Positions 42,073 to 50,533 of a DNA stretch of 64,000 nucleotides are shown in pieces. The notes under the pieces were generated by a model. It searched no databases, was not told where the DNA came from, and saw only the letters and a program-made list of their open reading frames with translations. Origin of the DNA: Euzebya tangerina (lineage in GTDB: Bacteria; Actinomycetota; Nitriliruptoria; Euzebyales; Euzebyaceae); assembly GCF_003074135.1 (NCBI RefSeq), contig NZ_PPDK01000002.1, positions 496,001 through 560,000 on the forward strand, written 5' to 3'. The number at the start of each line of letters is the position of its first letter. Within the stretch, counting starts at the first letter, position 1. The translations under genes and the position numbers were made by a program.

Positions 42073-45000
42073 CTAGGAGTCAATTCCCAGCAGATCGGCG
42101 GCGGCCTCACAAGCGGCCTCGGTCGTCAAGCTCGCGCAGACCAAGGGGGTGCCACCGTCCGTGAGATAGGTCTCCGTCTCGGGGGGCACGGTGTCTCCCG
42201 AGACCAGGACGATGGGTGTCAGCTGCTGGCTCGCGAACAGGGCTGCCGGGAAGGCGTCCGCCCAGGCATCTGCGTTCGCGCCGTCGACCAACAGCGACGA
42301 GTCAGCGTCGGCTGCGGTTGCTGCGCCTCTCGCGGCTGCGATCGACACTGCTGTCTCAGCACGACTCTCGCCGCCGACCCGGGTCACGGTGATGCCCAGA
42401 TCCTCTAGGTCGGTCACGACCTCGTCACTGATGGCCAGGTTGCCACCGATGACGACGACGTTGGCGATGTCGTTCGACTCGAGCCACTCCGAGGTGGAGG
42501 TGCTGAGCACGTCGGTCTGGGTCAGCAGAAGCGGCAGTTGCACGTCCGCGGCGTGCGCACCCGCGGCCAGCGCGTCGGCGAAGGCCTGGGTCGGCTCGCC
42601 ATCGTCAGCCGGGTACGCACGGGCCAGGATGGCCGTGTCGCTGCTCGTGTCGACCAACTCGTCGGCCACCGCAACCGCGGTCTCGAGCCTCGTCGGGCCT
42701 TCGACGCGGTCAACGGTGTCGACCACATCCTCCAGATCGTCGGCGACCTCTTCGGACAGGGCGTCCACACCACCCAGCAGGATGGCCCGCTCAGCACCGA
42801 GACGTTCGATCTCGTCCGCGACGCGGTCGTCAAGGCCTTCGCCGGGTGTCAGCAGCAGCGGTGCGCCCAGGACACCCTGTGCGCCTCCAGAGGACAGGGA
42901 GTCGGCGAAGAGGTTGTCGCGGCCGATCAGGACGGTGTCAGTTGACGTGTCGTCCTCTTGAGCGAAGCGGCCATCGGTGTCGGTCGGGGTGTCGCTGTCC
43001 GGCGGGAAGACCAGCTGGGAGAGCTCGATGGACCGAGCGACGTTGTCGTCGGCTTCGAGCTCGGTGACCGACGCTTGGTCGCCTGCCTGGAGTGTGACGG
43101 TTGCTGATGCCGGGTCGCCCGGGATGTAGTCGTCGCCAGCGATGACGGTCAGTTCGACCGTGCCGTCCTCTTCGATGGCGTCAAGAACCTCGATCGGCAA
43201 GGACGCCTCGGTCTCGCCGGCGTCGAAGGTGATCGTGCCGGTCGGCTCCACGTAGTCCTCACCGATGGCAGCGGTGCCACCCAGTTGGTACTCGACGGTC
43301 AGCGCCTCGATCGCAGACTGCGCCCGTGTCAGGGTGAACTCGCCGTCGGTCTCGGCATCCGCGGTCTCCACGGTGGCCTCGACGGTCACGACGTCCTCCA
43401 GGTTGGGTGCCAGGAGGAAGAGACCGCGGTCCTGGCTGCTGACACCGATCAGTCCACGCTGTGCGAAGTACGGGTAGTTGCTCCACAGCCCGCCGCCGAA
43501 CTCGGTGACCGGGTTGGCATCGTCGTCGGGGAAGGTGTCGAACCACGCAACCTCGCTGAGCTCACCGCCCGGCGTGCCGAGTTCGATCAAGTCGAACACC
43601 CGCAGACCGGAGGTGTAGTTCGCCGCGTAGACGTAGCGACCTTGGGTGTACATGTTGTGGTCGATCGACACCTCGCCGTTGTTGAAGGTGCTCTCCACCG
43701 AGGGGTTGTCGAGGTCGGTCACGTCGAAGACGCGGGTGGAGGTCTCCTGCACCGTCCCGAGCACCTCGTCGCCCTCGTCGTTGTGGATGAAGCGGGTGTG
43801 ATCCTCGGTCAGCCAGCCCTGGTGGGAGTAGCCGGAGGTGTCGTAGGGGATCCGCGCCAGCGGGATCGGGTTCAGCTTGTCGGTGACGTCGACGATGGAG
43901 AGGTAGTTCTCACCCATCGCGGCGTACTCGATGCCGTTGGAGTTGAAGCAGATCTCCTTGCCGACGTGTTCGGCGTCCGGCCCGTCGTAGATCACGCACT
44001 GGGTGTCGTGGACGTAGTCGTGCGTCTGGAAGCAGCCGCCGAACGTGGGATTGGCCGGGTCGGCCAGATCGATCATGTGCAGGCCGTTGCCGCACAGCGC
44101 GGAGTTGCTGTTCAGGCCGATCTCGCCGGACTGCGGGAGGGAGTTGATGATGGCCTCACCATCACCCTGGGACACCATGACCGAGGGGATCGTGATGGTG
44201 TCGTCGGCTCCGGCCATGTCGAAGCTGCCCGGGCCGGAGTTGACGACGATGAGGGCAGAGGCACCCGCGGCCTGCGCATTCGCGGCCTTCACGGTGAAGG
44301 CACAGCTGCCGCGCAGCGCGATGGCGATCTCACCGTCGAGCGTCTGCGTCAGTTCGGTGCACGCGTCGGTTGTGGTGTCGGAGTTGGTGTCGACGACGCC
44401 GTCATCGGTCAGGATGAAGTCGCCCGTCTCCGGCGGGTCACCCGGTGCGGGACCAAAGGCCGCGCCGCTGGCCAGGTACGTCGGACCGCCATCGACCCGG
44501 ACCTCGTAGGGGCGCTGGTCGGAGGTCGGGCCAGCGCCGACGGAGTAGGCGAAGCCGGTGTCCTCGTTGATGAAGATGTTATGGGCCGAGCCGTGGCCCG
44601 TGTAGAGGTTGTCCACGTCGTACGTCGTGTACGTCCCGTTCCAGTCACGCAGCCTGGTCAGGTCGAACACCTGGACGCCGTGATCGTCGTGCTCGGACAC
44701 GATGTAGGCGTAGTTCTCATAGACCTTGATGTCGCGCCACACGTCGCCGCCCTGGCTGGAGGCTGTTGGCAGGAAGCCGTAGACCTCCGGCGACGCCGGG
44801 TTGGTGATGTTGACGAAGGCCGTCCCGGTCCGCGACCCGACCAGCGCGTAGTCCTCGCCGCTCTCAGGATCCGTCCAGCCCCACATGTCGTTGAGCACGG
44901 TCGTCCCGAGTTCCTCGTGTGACACGTGACCGACGAGATCGATGTTCTCGCAACGGAACTCACCGGCCATGCCGTCGATGCACTCGGCGCTGTTCACGCT

Positions 45001-45246
45001 GATGTCGGCAACGCTGTCGACCTCGAAACCGGTGCACTCGGCAACCGAGTCGCCGATCAGGGAGGTGAACACGTTGACGGCGTCCAGCACAGCACCGACG
45101 GCCCCCGTTGCAGCGGGTGGCGCGACCGTGCAGCCATCGTGAGCCTGAGCGGTCTGCGGCACCGAGAACAGCATGGTCGCGGCCAGCGCGATGGCCAGCA
45201 GCGTGGCGGCAGCCCGACTGGGATGGTTGAGGGAGCGGTGGGACAC
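42073..45246 (-). CDS. Secreted choice-of-anchor B protein with PA insert, Calx-beta domain and CWB2 repeats
   Basis: The 1057-residue protein starts at GTG 45246 (GGAAGGAA upstream); a longer frame to 45321 lacks a signal. A signal peptide (core ATLLAIALAATMLFS) is followed by the choice-of-anchor B domain (NDMWGWTDPESGEDYALVGS; VWRDIKVYENYAYIVSEHDD; SHQGWLTEDHTRFIHNDEGD). Inserted in it near residues 290-390 is a protease-associated (PA) domain (AIALRGSCAFTVKAANAQAA; ALIVVNSG). A Calx-beta domain lies near 640-740 (GTAAIGEDYVEPTGTITFDA). The last ~300 residues hold three CWB2 repeats (AERAILLGGVDALSEEV). It is convergent with its paralogue at 38497. Confidence 0.93.
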   Translation of the reverse strand: MSHRSLNHPSRAAATLLAIALAATMLFSVPQTAQAHDGCTVAPPAATGAVGAVLDAVNVFTSLIGDSVAECTGFEVDSVADISVNSAECIDGMAGEFRCENIDLVGHVSHEELGTTVLNDMWGWTDPESGEDYALVGSRTGTAFVNITNPASPEVYGFLPTASSQGGDVWRDIKVYENYAYIVSEHDDHGVQVFDLTRLRDWNGTYTTYDVDNLYTGHGSAHNIFINEDTGFAYSVGAGPTSDQRPYEVRVDGGPTYLASGAAFGPAPGDPPETGDFILTDDGVVDTNSDTTTDACTELTQTLDGEIAIALRGSCAFTVKAANAQAAGASALIVVNSGPGSFDMAGADDTITIPSVMVSQGDGEAIINSLPQSGEIGLNSNSALCGNGLHMIDLADPANPTFGGCFQTHDYVHDTQCVIYDGPDAEHVGKEICFNSNGIEYAAMGENYLSIVDVTDKLNPIPLARIPYDTSGYSHQGWLTEDHTRFIHNDEGDEVLGTVQETSTRVFDVTDLDNPSVESTFNNGEVSIDHNMYTQGRYVYAANYTSGLRVFDLIELGTPGGELSEVAWFDTFPDDDANPVTEFGGGLWSNYPYFAQRGLIGVSSQDRGLFLLAPNLEDVVTVEATVETADAETDGEFTLTRAQSAIEALTVEYQLGGTAAIGEDYVEPTGTITFDAGETEASLPIEVLDAIEEDGTVELTVIAGDDYIPGDPASATVTLQAGDQASVTELEADDNVARSIELSQLVFPPDSDTPTDTDGRFAQEDDTSTDTVLIGRDNLFADSLSSGGAQGVLGAPLLLTPGEGLDDRVADEIERLGAERAILLGGVDALSEEVADDLEDVVDTVDRVEGPTRLETAVAVADELVDTSSDTAILARAYPADDGEPTQAFADALAAGAHAADVQLPLLLTQTDVLSTSTSEWLESNDIANVVVIGGNLAISDEVVTDLEDLGITVTRVGGESRAETAVSIAAARGAATAADADSSLLVDGANADAWADAFPAALFASQQLTPIVLVSGDTVPPETETYLTDGGTPLVCASLTTEAACEAAADLLGIDS

Positions 45247-45335
45247 TGCGGTTCCTTCCGAGAAGCCCGCAGGCGGCGGCCATACGGGAGGCGACGGATC
45301 GACGGAGAGCGGCGTGCTCACGTCGGATTCAAGCG

Positions 45336-45365
45336 AACCTAGGCCAGACGACCCGCCGAGGTCAA
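45336..45365 (-). promoter_or_regulatory. Promoter of the 42073-45246 gene
   Basis: On the - strand TTGACC (45360-45365) and TAGGTT (45336-45341) are 18 bases apart, a good housekeeping-type promoter about 90 bases before the GTG. It differs from the SARP-type and sigma-28-type promoters of other CWB2 genes in the window. Confidence 0.6.
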
Positions 45366-45371
45366 GCGGTT

Positions 45372-45788
45372 GTGCCAGAATCCGGTGGCGTGAAGACCAC
45401 GAGTCAGCATCGAGACACCTCCACGGGGGTCACCCGAGCCGCAGCGACACCTCTGGGCAGGGCCGCCGGTTGGATGCTCCTCGTCCTTGGCGCGCTCAAC
45501 GCGGTCCTGGCCGTCGTCAGCATGTCGACGGATGTGATCAACCTGAACGCCTCGGCGCAGGGTGGTTTGCTGGTGGCCGGGGTGGTCACGGTTGCGGCGG
45601 GGGAGTTGGTTCGGCGGGGGTCACGACTGGCGCTGTACGTGTGCTTGACCGTGTTCGGCAGTCTGCTCTTCCTCGAGCTGACGACCCGGTCGCCGGACGA
45701 CGACACCAGTGCAGCGCCCCGCCTGGTGGTCCTGTCACTGGTGACCCTGGTGTTGGCGGCTGCGGCGGTGCTGGGTCGGCGCCGCTGA
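45372..45788 (+). CDS. Small membrane protein of unknown function
   Basis: The 138-residue protein has a polar N-terminus of about 30 residues and four membrane helices (WMLLVLGALNAVLAVVSM; GGLLVAGVVTVAAGELV; LALYVCLTVFGSLLFLEL; LVVLSLVTLVLAAAAVLG). A positive RRR ends it. No domain is recognised. The GTG at 45372 is given; GTG 45390 is also possible. It is divergent from the choice-of-anchor B gene and isolated from the decayed genes that follow. Confidence 0.6.
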   Translation: MPESGGVKTTSQHRDTSTGVTRAAATPLGRAAGWMLLVLGALNAVLAVVSMSTDVINLNASAQGGLLVAGVVTVAAGELVRRGSRLALYVCLTVFGSLLFLELTTRSPDDDTSAAPRLVVLSLVTLVLAAAAVLGRRR

Positions 45789-45791
45789 TCG

Positions 45792-45881
45792 CTACGAGCC
45801 GATTGTGCGGTCCAGGAAGCCGATGATGTCCATCGTGACCTCGTCGCGATCGGTCTCGTCGAGGATCTCGTGGCGTGCTCC
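45792..45881 (-). pseudogene. C-terminal remnant of an alpha/beta hydrolase
   Basis: Only about 29 residues are left: GARHEILDETDRDEVTMDII, then GFLDRTIGS and a stop at 45792. This matches the end of serine-aminopeptidase-type hydrolases (monoacylglycerol-lipase-like), where the His is the catalytic one. No upstream part of the gene is present. Confidence 0.6.
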
Positions 45882-45939
45882 CCGCGGACAACGTCTTCGG
45901 CCGGGCCGATTGCCTGGCCTGGGGACGCTGGTGGGTCGT

Positions 45940-46160
45940 TCACCAGCCGCGCTGGCGCCACTCCTGAAGGCTGGGCCGCTCCTAACCCGGGTTGTGTCGT
46001 CACCGTGACCCTGGATAGACCCAGACATCGTCGCCCAACGGCCCGAAGATCTCGGACTCGAGGGAGTCCATGGTGACGTCGAAGGCATCGGCGCTGCCGA
46101 AGGTGTTGCCCGGTCCACCGGGGAATCGAGACCCTGCGGTGTACATCAGCTAGGTCTTCG
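45940..46160 (-). pseudogene. Degraded 3' end of an MBL-fold hydrolase gene
   Basis: Joined across frameshifts near 46010 and 45985, the - strand reads FPGGPGNTFG, DDVWVYPG, HGDDTT and ERPSLQEWRQRGW followed by a stop. This lines up with the end of the intact MBL hydrolase at 46844-47509 (FPGGIGRTHS, DDTWVYPGHGDDTT, ERPSLEEWRERGW). The first two thirds of the gene are absent. It is therefore a decayed partial copy, in the same orientation, on the other side of the toxin-antitoxin module. Confidence 0.78.
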
Positions 46161-46197
46161 GTGCAGCTGCCATGGTGACAAGCGTGGGCTGGTTACT

Positions 46198-46216
46198 GGT
46201 ACCGATATGGTACCGT
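46198..46216 (+). promoter_or_regulatory. Operator/promoter of the toxin-antitoxin module
   Basis: Two GGTACC palindromes (46198-46203, 46209-46214) are spaced by GATAT, a symmetric operator suited to a ribbon-helix-helix dimer of dimers. TACCGT (46211-46216) lies 7 bases before the ATG at 46224 and could be the -10 of a leaderless transcript. Binding here would block transcription, the usual autoregulation of such modules. Confidence 0.55.
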
Positions 46217-46223
46217 ATTGGTT

Positions 46224-46427
46224 ATGGCCATGAACGTCCGGTTCACCGACGAGCAGACTGCCGCCCTCAGGGCACGGGCTGACACCGAAGGCCGCTCCAT
46301 GCACCAGGTCGTCACCGCGGCGGTCGAGGAGTACCTCATGCGGCGAGCCGATGGCGAGTTGACCCTTCGACTGGCCGAGGAGGGCGCCGAGCGCTTTGCG
46401 GCCCTGCTTGCTCGACTCGGTGAGTGA
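46224..46427 (+). CDS. Ribbon-helix-helix antitoxin
   Basis: The 67-residue protein starts MAMNVRFTDEQTAALRARAD, the beta-strand and first helix of a CopG/Arc-type ribbon-helix-helix DNA-binding domain, followed by SMHQVVTAAVEEYLMRR. The C-terminal ~25 residues (LTLRLAEEGAERFAALLARL) should wrap the toxin. ATG 46224 is favoured by the -10 box spacing; an ATG at 46230 is also possible. The toxin start overlaps its stop by 8 bases. A symmetric GGTACC operator lies just upstream. Confidence 0.85.
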   Translation: MAMNVRFTDEQTAALRARADTEGRSMHQVVTAAVEEYLMRRADGELTLRLAEEGAERFAALLARLGE

Positions 46428-46809
46428 GCCGGTCAACCACCTCACCACCGAGCAGGCCCTTGAGATCGCGCGAGTGGCCACCGGCGAACCCGTTGTCGTG
46501 CGCGATCTCGGTCTCCTGGATGCGGCGGTCAACCGGCCCCGAGCATCCCTGTTCGGCCAAGACGCCTACCCCGACGTGTGGCACATGGCCGCCGCGCTCC
46601 TGCACTCGATCGTGAGCAGTCACCCACTCGTCGACGGGAACGAGCGACTGGGGTGGCTCGCCACCTGGGTGTTCCTGGCCAAGAACGGCGTCCTCTTGGA
46701 ACAAGTCGACGCCGACGCGGCGTACGATCTGGTGATCGCGGTCGCCGACGGATCCTTGCGCGACGTTCCCGATATCGCCCGGGAGTTGCGCCGGCTCAAC
46801 CCACGCTGA
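46420..46809 (+). CDS. doc: Doc-type toxin (Fic/Doc family)
   Basis: The 129-residue protein carries the Fic/Doc motif as HPLVDGNERLGWLATWVFL (about residues 68-86). Doc toxins phosphorylate elongation factor Tu and stop translation. The His, Asp, Gly, Asn and Arg of the motif are kept, but the Lys usual in Doc proteins (DGNKR) is Glu. The rest of the protein matches Doc: LTTEQALEIARVATGEP near the start and RPRASLFGQDAYPDVWHMAA before the motif. GTG 46420 is chosen because it gives a normal Doc N-terminus and an 8-base overlap with the antitoxin. The pair is isolated from mobile-element genes. Confidence 0.85.
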   Translation: MSEPVNHLTTEQALEIARVATGEPVVVRDLGLLDAAVNRPRASLFGQDAYPDVWHMAAALLHSIVSSHPLVDGNERLGWLATWVFLAKNGVLLEQVDADAAYDLVIAVADGSLRDVPDIARELRRLNPR

Positions 46810-46843
46810 TGCCCTGCCGTCACGCTATGGGAGCAGCATCGAG

Positions 46844-47509
46844 CTACCAGCCGCGCTCCCGCCACTCCTCAAGACTCGGACGCTCGTCCCCAATCGTGGT
46901 GTCGTCCCCGTGCCCCGGATACACCCAGGTGTCGTCCGGCAGGCTGAACAGGTGCTCGACGACGTGCTCGTAGGCCACGTCGAACTCCTCGCGAGAGTGT
47001 GTACGTCCTATTCCGCCGGGGAACAGCGTGTCTCCCGTGAACACGTGTGACTCCCCGAGCAGCACCGAGGTCGACCCTGGGGTGTGACCGGGGTTGTGGA
47101 TCAGGCGCACGCCGGCCGATCCGAATGACAACTCGACCCCGTGGTCGACGTGCCGGTCAGCCTCGACCGGGATCATGTCGTCGTCCGCCGGGTGGTAGAC
47201 GACCTCGGCCCCCGTCGCCTCCGCGACCGCAGCCAGGGCTTGCCAGTGATCCTGGTGCCCGTGGGTCGTCATGATCGTCACCACGTCAAGGTCCTCGACA
47301 GCCTCGAGGATCCGCTCGGCATCGTTGGCTGCGTCGATCAGCAGCGCCTCGCCGCCACTGACCAGTACGTAGCAGTTGTTGTCCATGGGGCCGACGGAGA
47401 GCTTGCGAATCTCGACGTGACCGCCCTGACCATCGCCCACCTGTCTCACGGCCGCCGGGCCGCCGGTCTCGACATGGCCACGTTCCGGGTATGACGCATC
47501 GGTGCTCAT
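46844..47509 (-). CDS. MBL-fold metallo-hydrolase (glyoxalase II-like)
   Basis: The 221-residue protein has the metallo-beta-lactamase zinc sites THGHQDHW (about residues 80-87, HxHxDH), a His in NPGHTPGSTSVLL (about 138-150), the Asp of FTGDTLFPGG (about 157-166) and the His of YPGHGDDTT (about 196-204). This pattern fits glyoxalase II-like thioesterases or related hydrolases, probably cytosolic. The first ~30 residues are not part of the domain, so the true start may be later. A degraded copy of its 3' end lies at 45940-46160. It is divergent from the first SARP gene. Confidence 0.88.
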   Translation of the reverse strand: MSTDASYPERGHVETGGPAAVRQVGDGQGGHVEIRKLSVGPMDNNCYVLVSGGEALLIDAANDAERILEAVEDLDVVTIMTTHGHQDHWQALAAVAEATGAEVVYHPADDDMIPVEADRHVDHGVELSFGSAGVRLIHNPGHTPGSTSVLLGESHVFTGDTLFPGGIGRTHSREEFDVAYEHVVEHLFSLPDDTWVYPGHGDDTTIGDERPSLEEWRERGW

Positions 47510-47577
47510 GGCTCCTGTTCTACTGCATGACCGGGAGTGGCGGCGCGTTCAGACGGCCGGGCTGGGGCGCAATCTTC

Positions 47578-47583
47578 TACGGT
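47578..47583 (+). promoter_or_regulatory. Candidate -10 box of the first SARP gene (leaderless)
   Basis: TACGGT is followed by 6 bases and the GTG at 47590, so transcription should start on the start codon. The sequence ATCTTCTACGGT is almost repeated before the second SARP gene (ATCCTCTACGGT, 54047-54058). Confidence 0.45.
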
Positions 47584-47589
47584 GGAGCG

Positions 47590-50484
47590 GTGGGAAGCAG
47601 CGCCGGTGGAACACCCCCCGCCTTCCGGGTCGAGATCCTCGACCGGACCGTCCTCCGCGCGCCCTCCGGCGAGGAGATCCGACTGCCACCCAAGGTCAGC
47701 CAGGTCCTCGGACGACTCGCCATCTCCGCGCCGCGCGTCGTGGACCGAGACGCTCTGATCAGCGCCGTGTGGGGGGACACACCCCCCGCGACCGCCCGGA
47801 AGTCCCTCCAGACCTACGTCGTCACTTTGCGGCGGGCCGCCACCCCCGATCTGGTCCACACGACCGGCGACGGGTACCGCCTCTCGCCTGGCGTGTCGGT
47901 CGACGCCCAACGGGTGCGTCAGCTGGCCTCCCGCATCCACAACCCCGCCGACGCTGATGCCGCCATCTCGGAGGAGGAGGCGCGCTGGCTCGAAGCCACC
48001 CTGCCGCCGGGGGAGCTGCTTCGTGGGCTTCGCGATGCCGACGTCGAGGCCCAGCGGACCGGGCTGCGGCACGATCGCACCCGATGTCTCACCTGGTGCG
48101 CCACCTACCGGCTGGCCCGCGGTGAGCTGGCCGAGGCCGAGCAGATCGCCGTCCGGGTGCTGGCCGACGATCCGTTCATCGAGCACGGCTGGGTGGTCCT
48201 GATCTCGGTGATGGTGGCGCAGAACCGGAGGGCGGAAGTCGCCGCCACGTTCCTTCGTGCGCATCGTCGCCTCGACGAGGTCGGGCTGCGACCGGGGGGT
48301 CGGTTGGCGGCTCTGCACCGCAAGACCCTCGCGGCCGACCCCGAGGTGCCACCCCTCTCGTCGTCCCTGCGTTCACCCACCAGCACCAGCTTCGTCGGGC
48401 GCGAACGCGAGATGGCCGAGGTCCACGACCTGCTGGGTGTCAACCAGATCGTCACCATCACCGGGCCGGGCGGCGTCGGCAAGACGAGGCTGGCTCAGGA
48501 GGTGGCGACGGCGGACACGCAGCAGCTCAGCGGGATGGTCGACCTCTCCAACGTCCGGGGGAGGGACAGCATGCTCGTCGCACTCGGGCAGACGCTGGGT
48601 GCCACACCGGTCGCGGGTGCCGAGCTCGAACCCGAGGTGCAGACGCTCCTGGCCGGCGTCCGCGGTCTGGTCCTCGTGGACTGCGCGGATCTGGTGGTGG
48701 ACGACCTCGCCCGGCTCCTGGCATCCGCTCGACTGCCCGCGGATGCCCGCTTCCTGATCACCTCACGTCAGCGGCTCGGCCTGCCCAGCGAGGTGCTGTT
48801 CCACCTGAGCCCGCTGGAGACTGCCGCGTCGAGCAGCGGCGATGGCCGGGGCGGCCCCTCGCCCGCTGACCGGTTGTTGGAAGCCCGGGCCCGCCGCAGC
48901 CGACGTCTCGCCCCTGCCGAGCACGCCGCGGTCACGGCCATCGCAACCCGCGTCGATGGGCTTCCCCTCGCCCTGGAACTGGCTGGCGCCCGGCTGGCGA
49001 CCGTCCCTGCGCCGCAGCTCCTGGCCGAGCTGGACGACCTGCTGTCCCTCTCCGACGTGGGCTCCACCCGGCCACGTCGGCATCAGACCCTGCGGGAGAC
49101 GATCCAGTGGAGCCATGACCGTCTGGGTCGTTCAGCCAGACTCGCGCTCGGCGTGCTCTCGGTGCTGCCGGCCGGCGCGGACACGGAGCTGCTCACCACG
49201 CTCGACGTGCTGGACGGCGCCATCGAGCTGGCCGAGATGAGCCTGGCGTTCCTCGAGATCGACAGTGGTCGCTACCAGCTGCTGGACGTCATTCAGCAGT
49301 ACGGGCGTGAGCTCGCGCTGCCAGAGCTGCCCGCCGAACTCCTGGACCGGCTGCTGCAGACCCAGGTGGTGCTGGCCGTCGACCTGGACGCGCAACTGCG
49401 CACCCCAGCGGAGGGCAAGGCGGTGCGCAGGATCACCGATGAGCTCCCCAACTTCCGGTCGGCCTTCGACCTGCTCGGTGAGCTCGGGCGCGGGGAGGAT
49501 CAGATCTGGCTGGCGGCCCAGTTCGCGTGCTACGCGACGTGGCGTTCCCGCCCTGACCTGGCCGCCTGGTTCGGTGCAACCGTCGCCCAGGCTCCCCGGA
49601 TCGACATCCCGGGCTACTGCCGGGCGACCGGCGTGGTTGCGTGGGCGTCGTACGTGGCACATGACACCGAGCGGGTCGCCCACCTGGTTGATCGCGCCAT
49701 CGGCGCCGCCCCACGGGCCCAGCACCACGAAGCGGCCGAGCTCGGTCAGATGGTCGCCCACGCACTGGCTGCCGCGGGGGACTTCGTGGGCGCGCAATCC
49801 CGTCTGCGGGATGCGCAGGAGCTGGCGAGGTCGAGTGGCAATCGCTACGCCCAGGCGATGAACCTCGGGGCCATGGTCCTCTACGGGGCGCTGGCCCCCG
49901 AGATCACGCAGGACTGGGACGCCGTCGCGGAGCAGGCCCGCTCGATCGCAGCCGAGCTCGGTGTTCCGACCCTGCTGGCGTGGAGCTGGTACGCCACCGG
50001 CATGTGGCAGGTGCGAGGCGGTCAGCTGGACGAGGCGTTGCTGTCCTTCGAGGAAGCGCTTGCCATGGCGGAGGAGGGAGGTGCCACCCTCATCGACGCC
50101 GTCGCGAGACGCTCCTGGACGGCCATCTCGCCGGACCTCTCGCCTCAGGAGGTCCTGGCGTCCCATCTCCGGACCATGCGTCGGATGCGGGCCACCGATC
50201 AGCCGCGGCAGTCGATGATGCTCCTCCCGTGGATGATCGGGCCCCTCGCGCAGCTCGAACGGGACGGGGAGGTGCTCCAGGTGCAGCGGCTCATCCGCCG
50301 CTTCGGCCATCCGGGTCGGGTGCCGCAGGCACCGGGGTACGACGAGGGCCTGGCTGAGGCTCGGCGCCGGCTGGGTCAGCAGGCCGGACGCCTGGCGGGC
50401 CGGCCCGTTCCCGAGCTCGAGCGGTCCCTCGACGATCTGGAGGCGATGCTGGAGCAGGTGACCGCCGGGAGCGACGAGCCGTAG
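47590..50484 (+). CDS. AfsR-like SARP transcriptional regulator with ATPase domain
   Basis: The 964-residue regulator starts with an OmpR-type winged helix (about residues 12-95; FRVEILDRTVLRAP, VWGDTPPATARKSLQTYVVT) followed by the BTAD helical domain (about 100-245; GDGYRLSPGVSVDAQRVRQL; FLRAHRRLDEVGLRPGG). This pair defines SARP activators. An NB-ARC/STAND ATPase follows, with Walker A GPGGVGKTRLAQEVA (about 294-308), LVLVDCADL and GLPLALELAGARL. The C-terminal ~450 residues are TPR-like helices (EAAELGQMVAHALAAAGDFV) that should sense a signal. GTG 47590 is chosen over the longer frame to 47491, which would overlap the divergent MBL gene. Its target is likely the neighbouring CWB2 gene, inferred from promoter repeats. 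Confidence 0.9.
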   Translation: MGSSAGGTPPAFRVEILDRTVLRAPSGEEIRLPPKVSQVLGRLAISAPRVVDRDALISAVWGDTPPATARKSLQTYVVTLRRAATPDLVHTTGDGYRLSPGVSVDAQRVRQLASRIHNPADADAAISEEEARWLEATLPPGELLRGLRDADVEAQRTGLRHDRTRCLTWCATYRLARGELAEAEQIAVRVLADDPFIEHGWVVLISVMVAQNRRAEVAATFLRAHRRLDEVGLRPGGRLAALHRKTLAADPEVPPLSSSLRSPTSTSFVGREREMAEVHDLLGVNQIVTITGPGGVGKTRLAQEVATADTQQLSGMVDLSNVRGRDSMLVALGQTLGATPVAGAELEPEVQTLLAGVRGLVLVDCADLVVDDLARLLASARLPADARFLITSRQRLGLPSEVLFHLSPLETAASSSGDGRGGPSPADRLLEARARRSRRLAPAEHAAVTAIATRVDGLPLALELAGARLATVPAPQLLAELDDLLSLSDVGSTRPRRHQTLRETIQWSHDRLGRSARLALGVLSVLPAGADTELLTTLDVLDGAIELAEMSLAFLEIDSGRYQLLDVIQQYGRELALPELPAELLDRLLQTQVVLAVDLDAQLRTPAEGKAVRRITDELPNFRSAFDLLGELGRGEDQIWLAAQFACYATWRSRPDLAAWFGATVAQAPRIDIPGYCRATGVVAWASYVAHDTERVAHLVDRAIGAAPRAQHHEAAELGQMVAHALAAAGDFVGAQSRLRDAQELARSSGNRYAQAMNLGAMVLYGALAPEITQDWDAVAEQARSIAAELGVPTLLAWSWYATGMWQVRGGQLDEALLSFEEALAMAEEGGATLIDAVARRSWTAISPDLSPQEVLASHLRTMRRMRATDQPRQSMMLLPWMIGPLAQLERDGEVLQVQRLIRRFGHPGRVPQAPGYDEGLAEARRRLGQQAGRLAGRPVPELERSLDDLEAMLEQVTAGSDEP

Positions 50485-50533
50485 CCATCGGTCCCGGTCG
50501 ACCGCTCAAGGAGGTCTCGCCACCTCGATGGGC

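Noticed and set aside
46218-46229. TTG 46218 as the antitoxin start
   Set aside because: It would lie only a base or two after the predicted -10 box; ATG 46224 fits the leaderless spacing and the usual RHH N-terminus.
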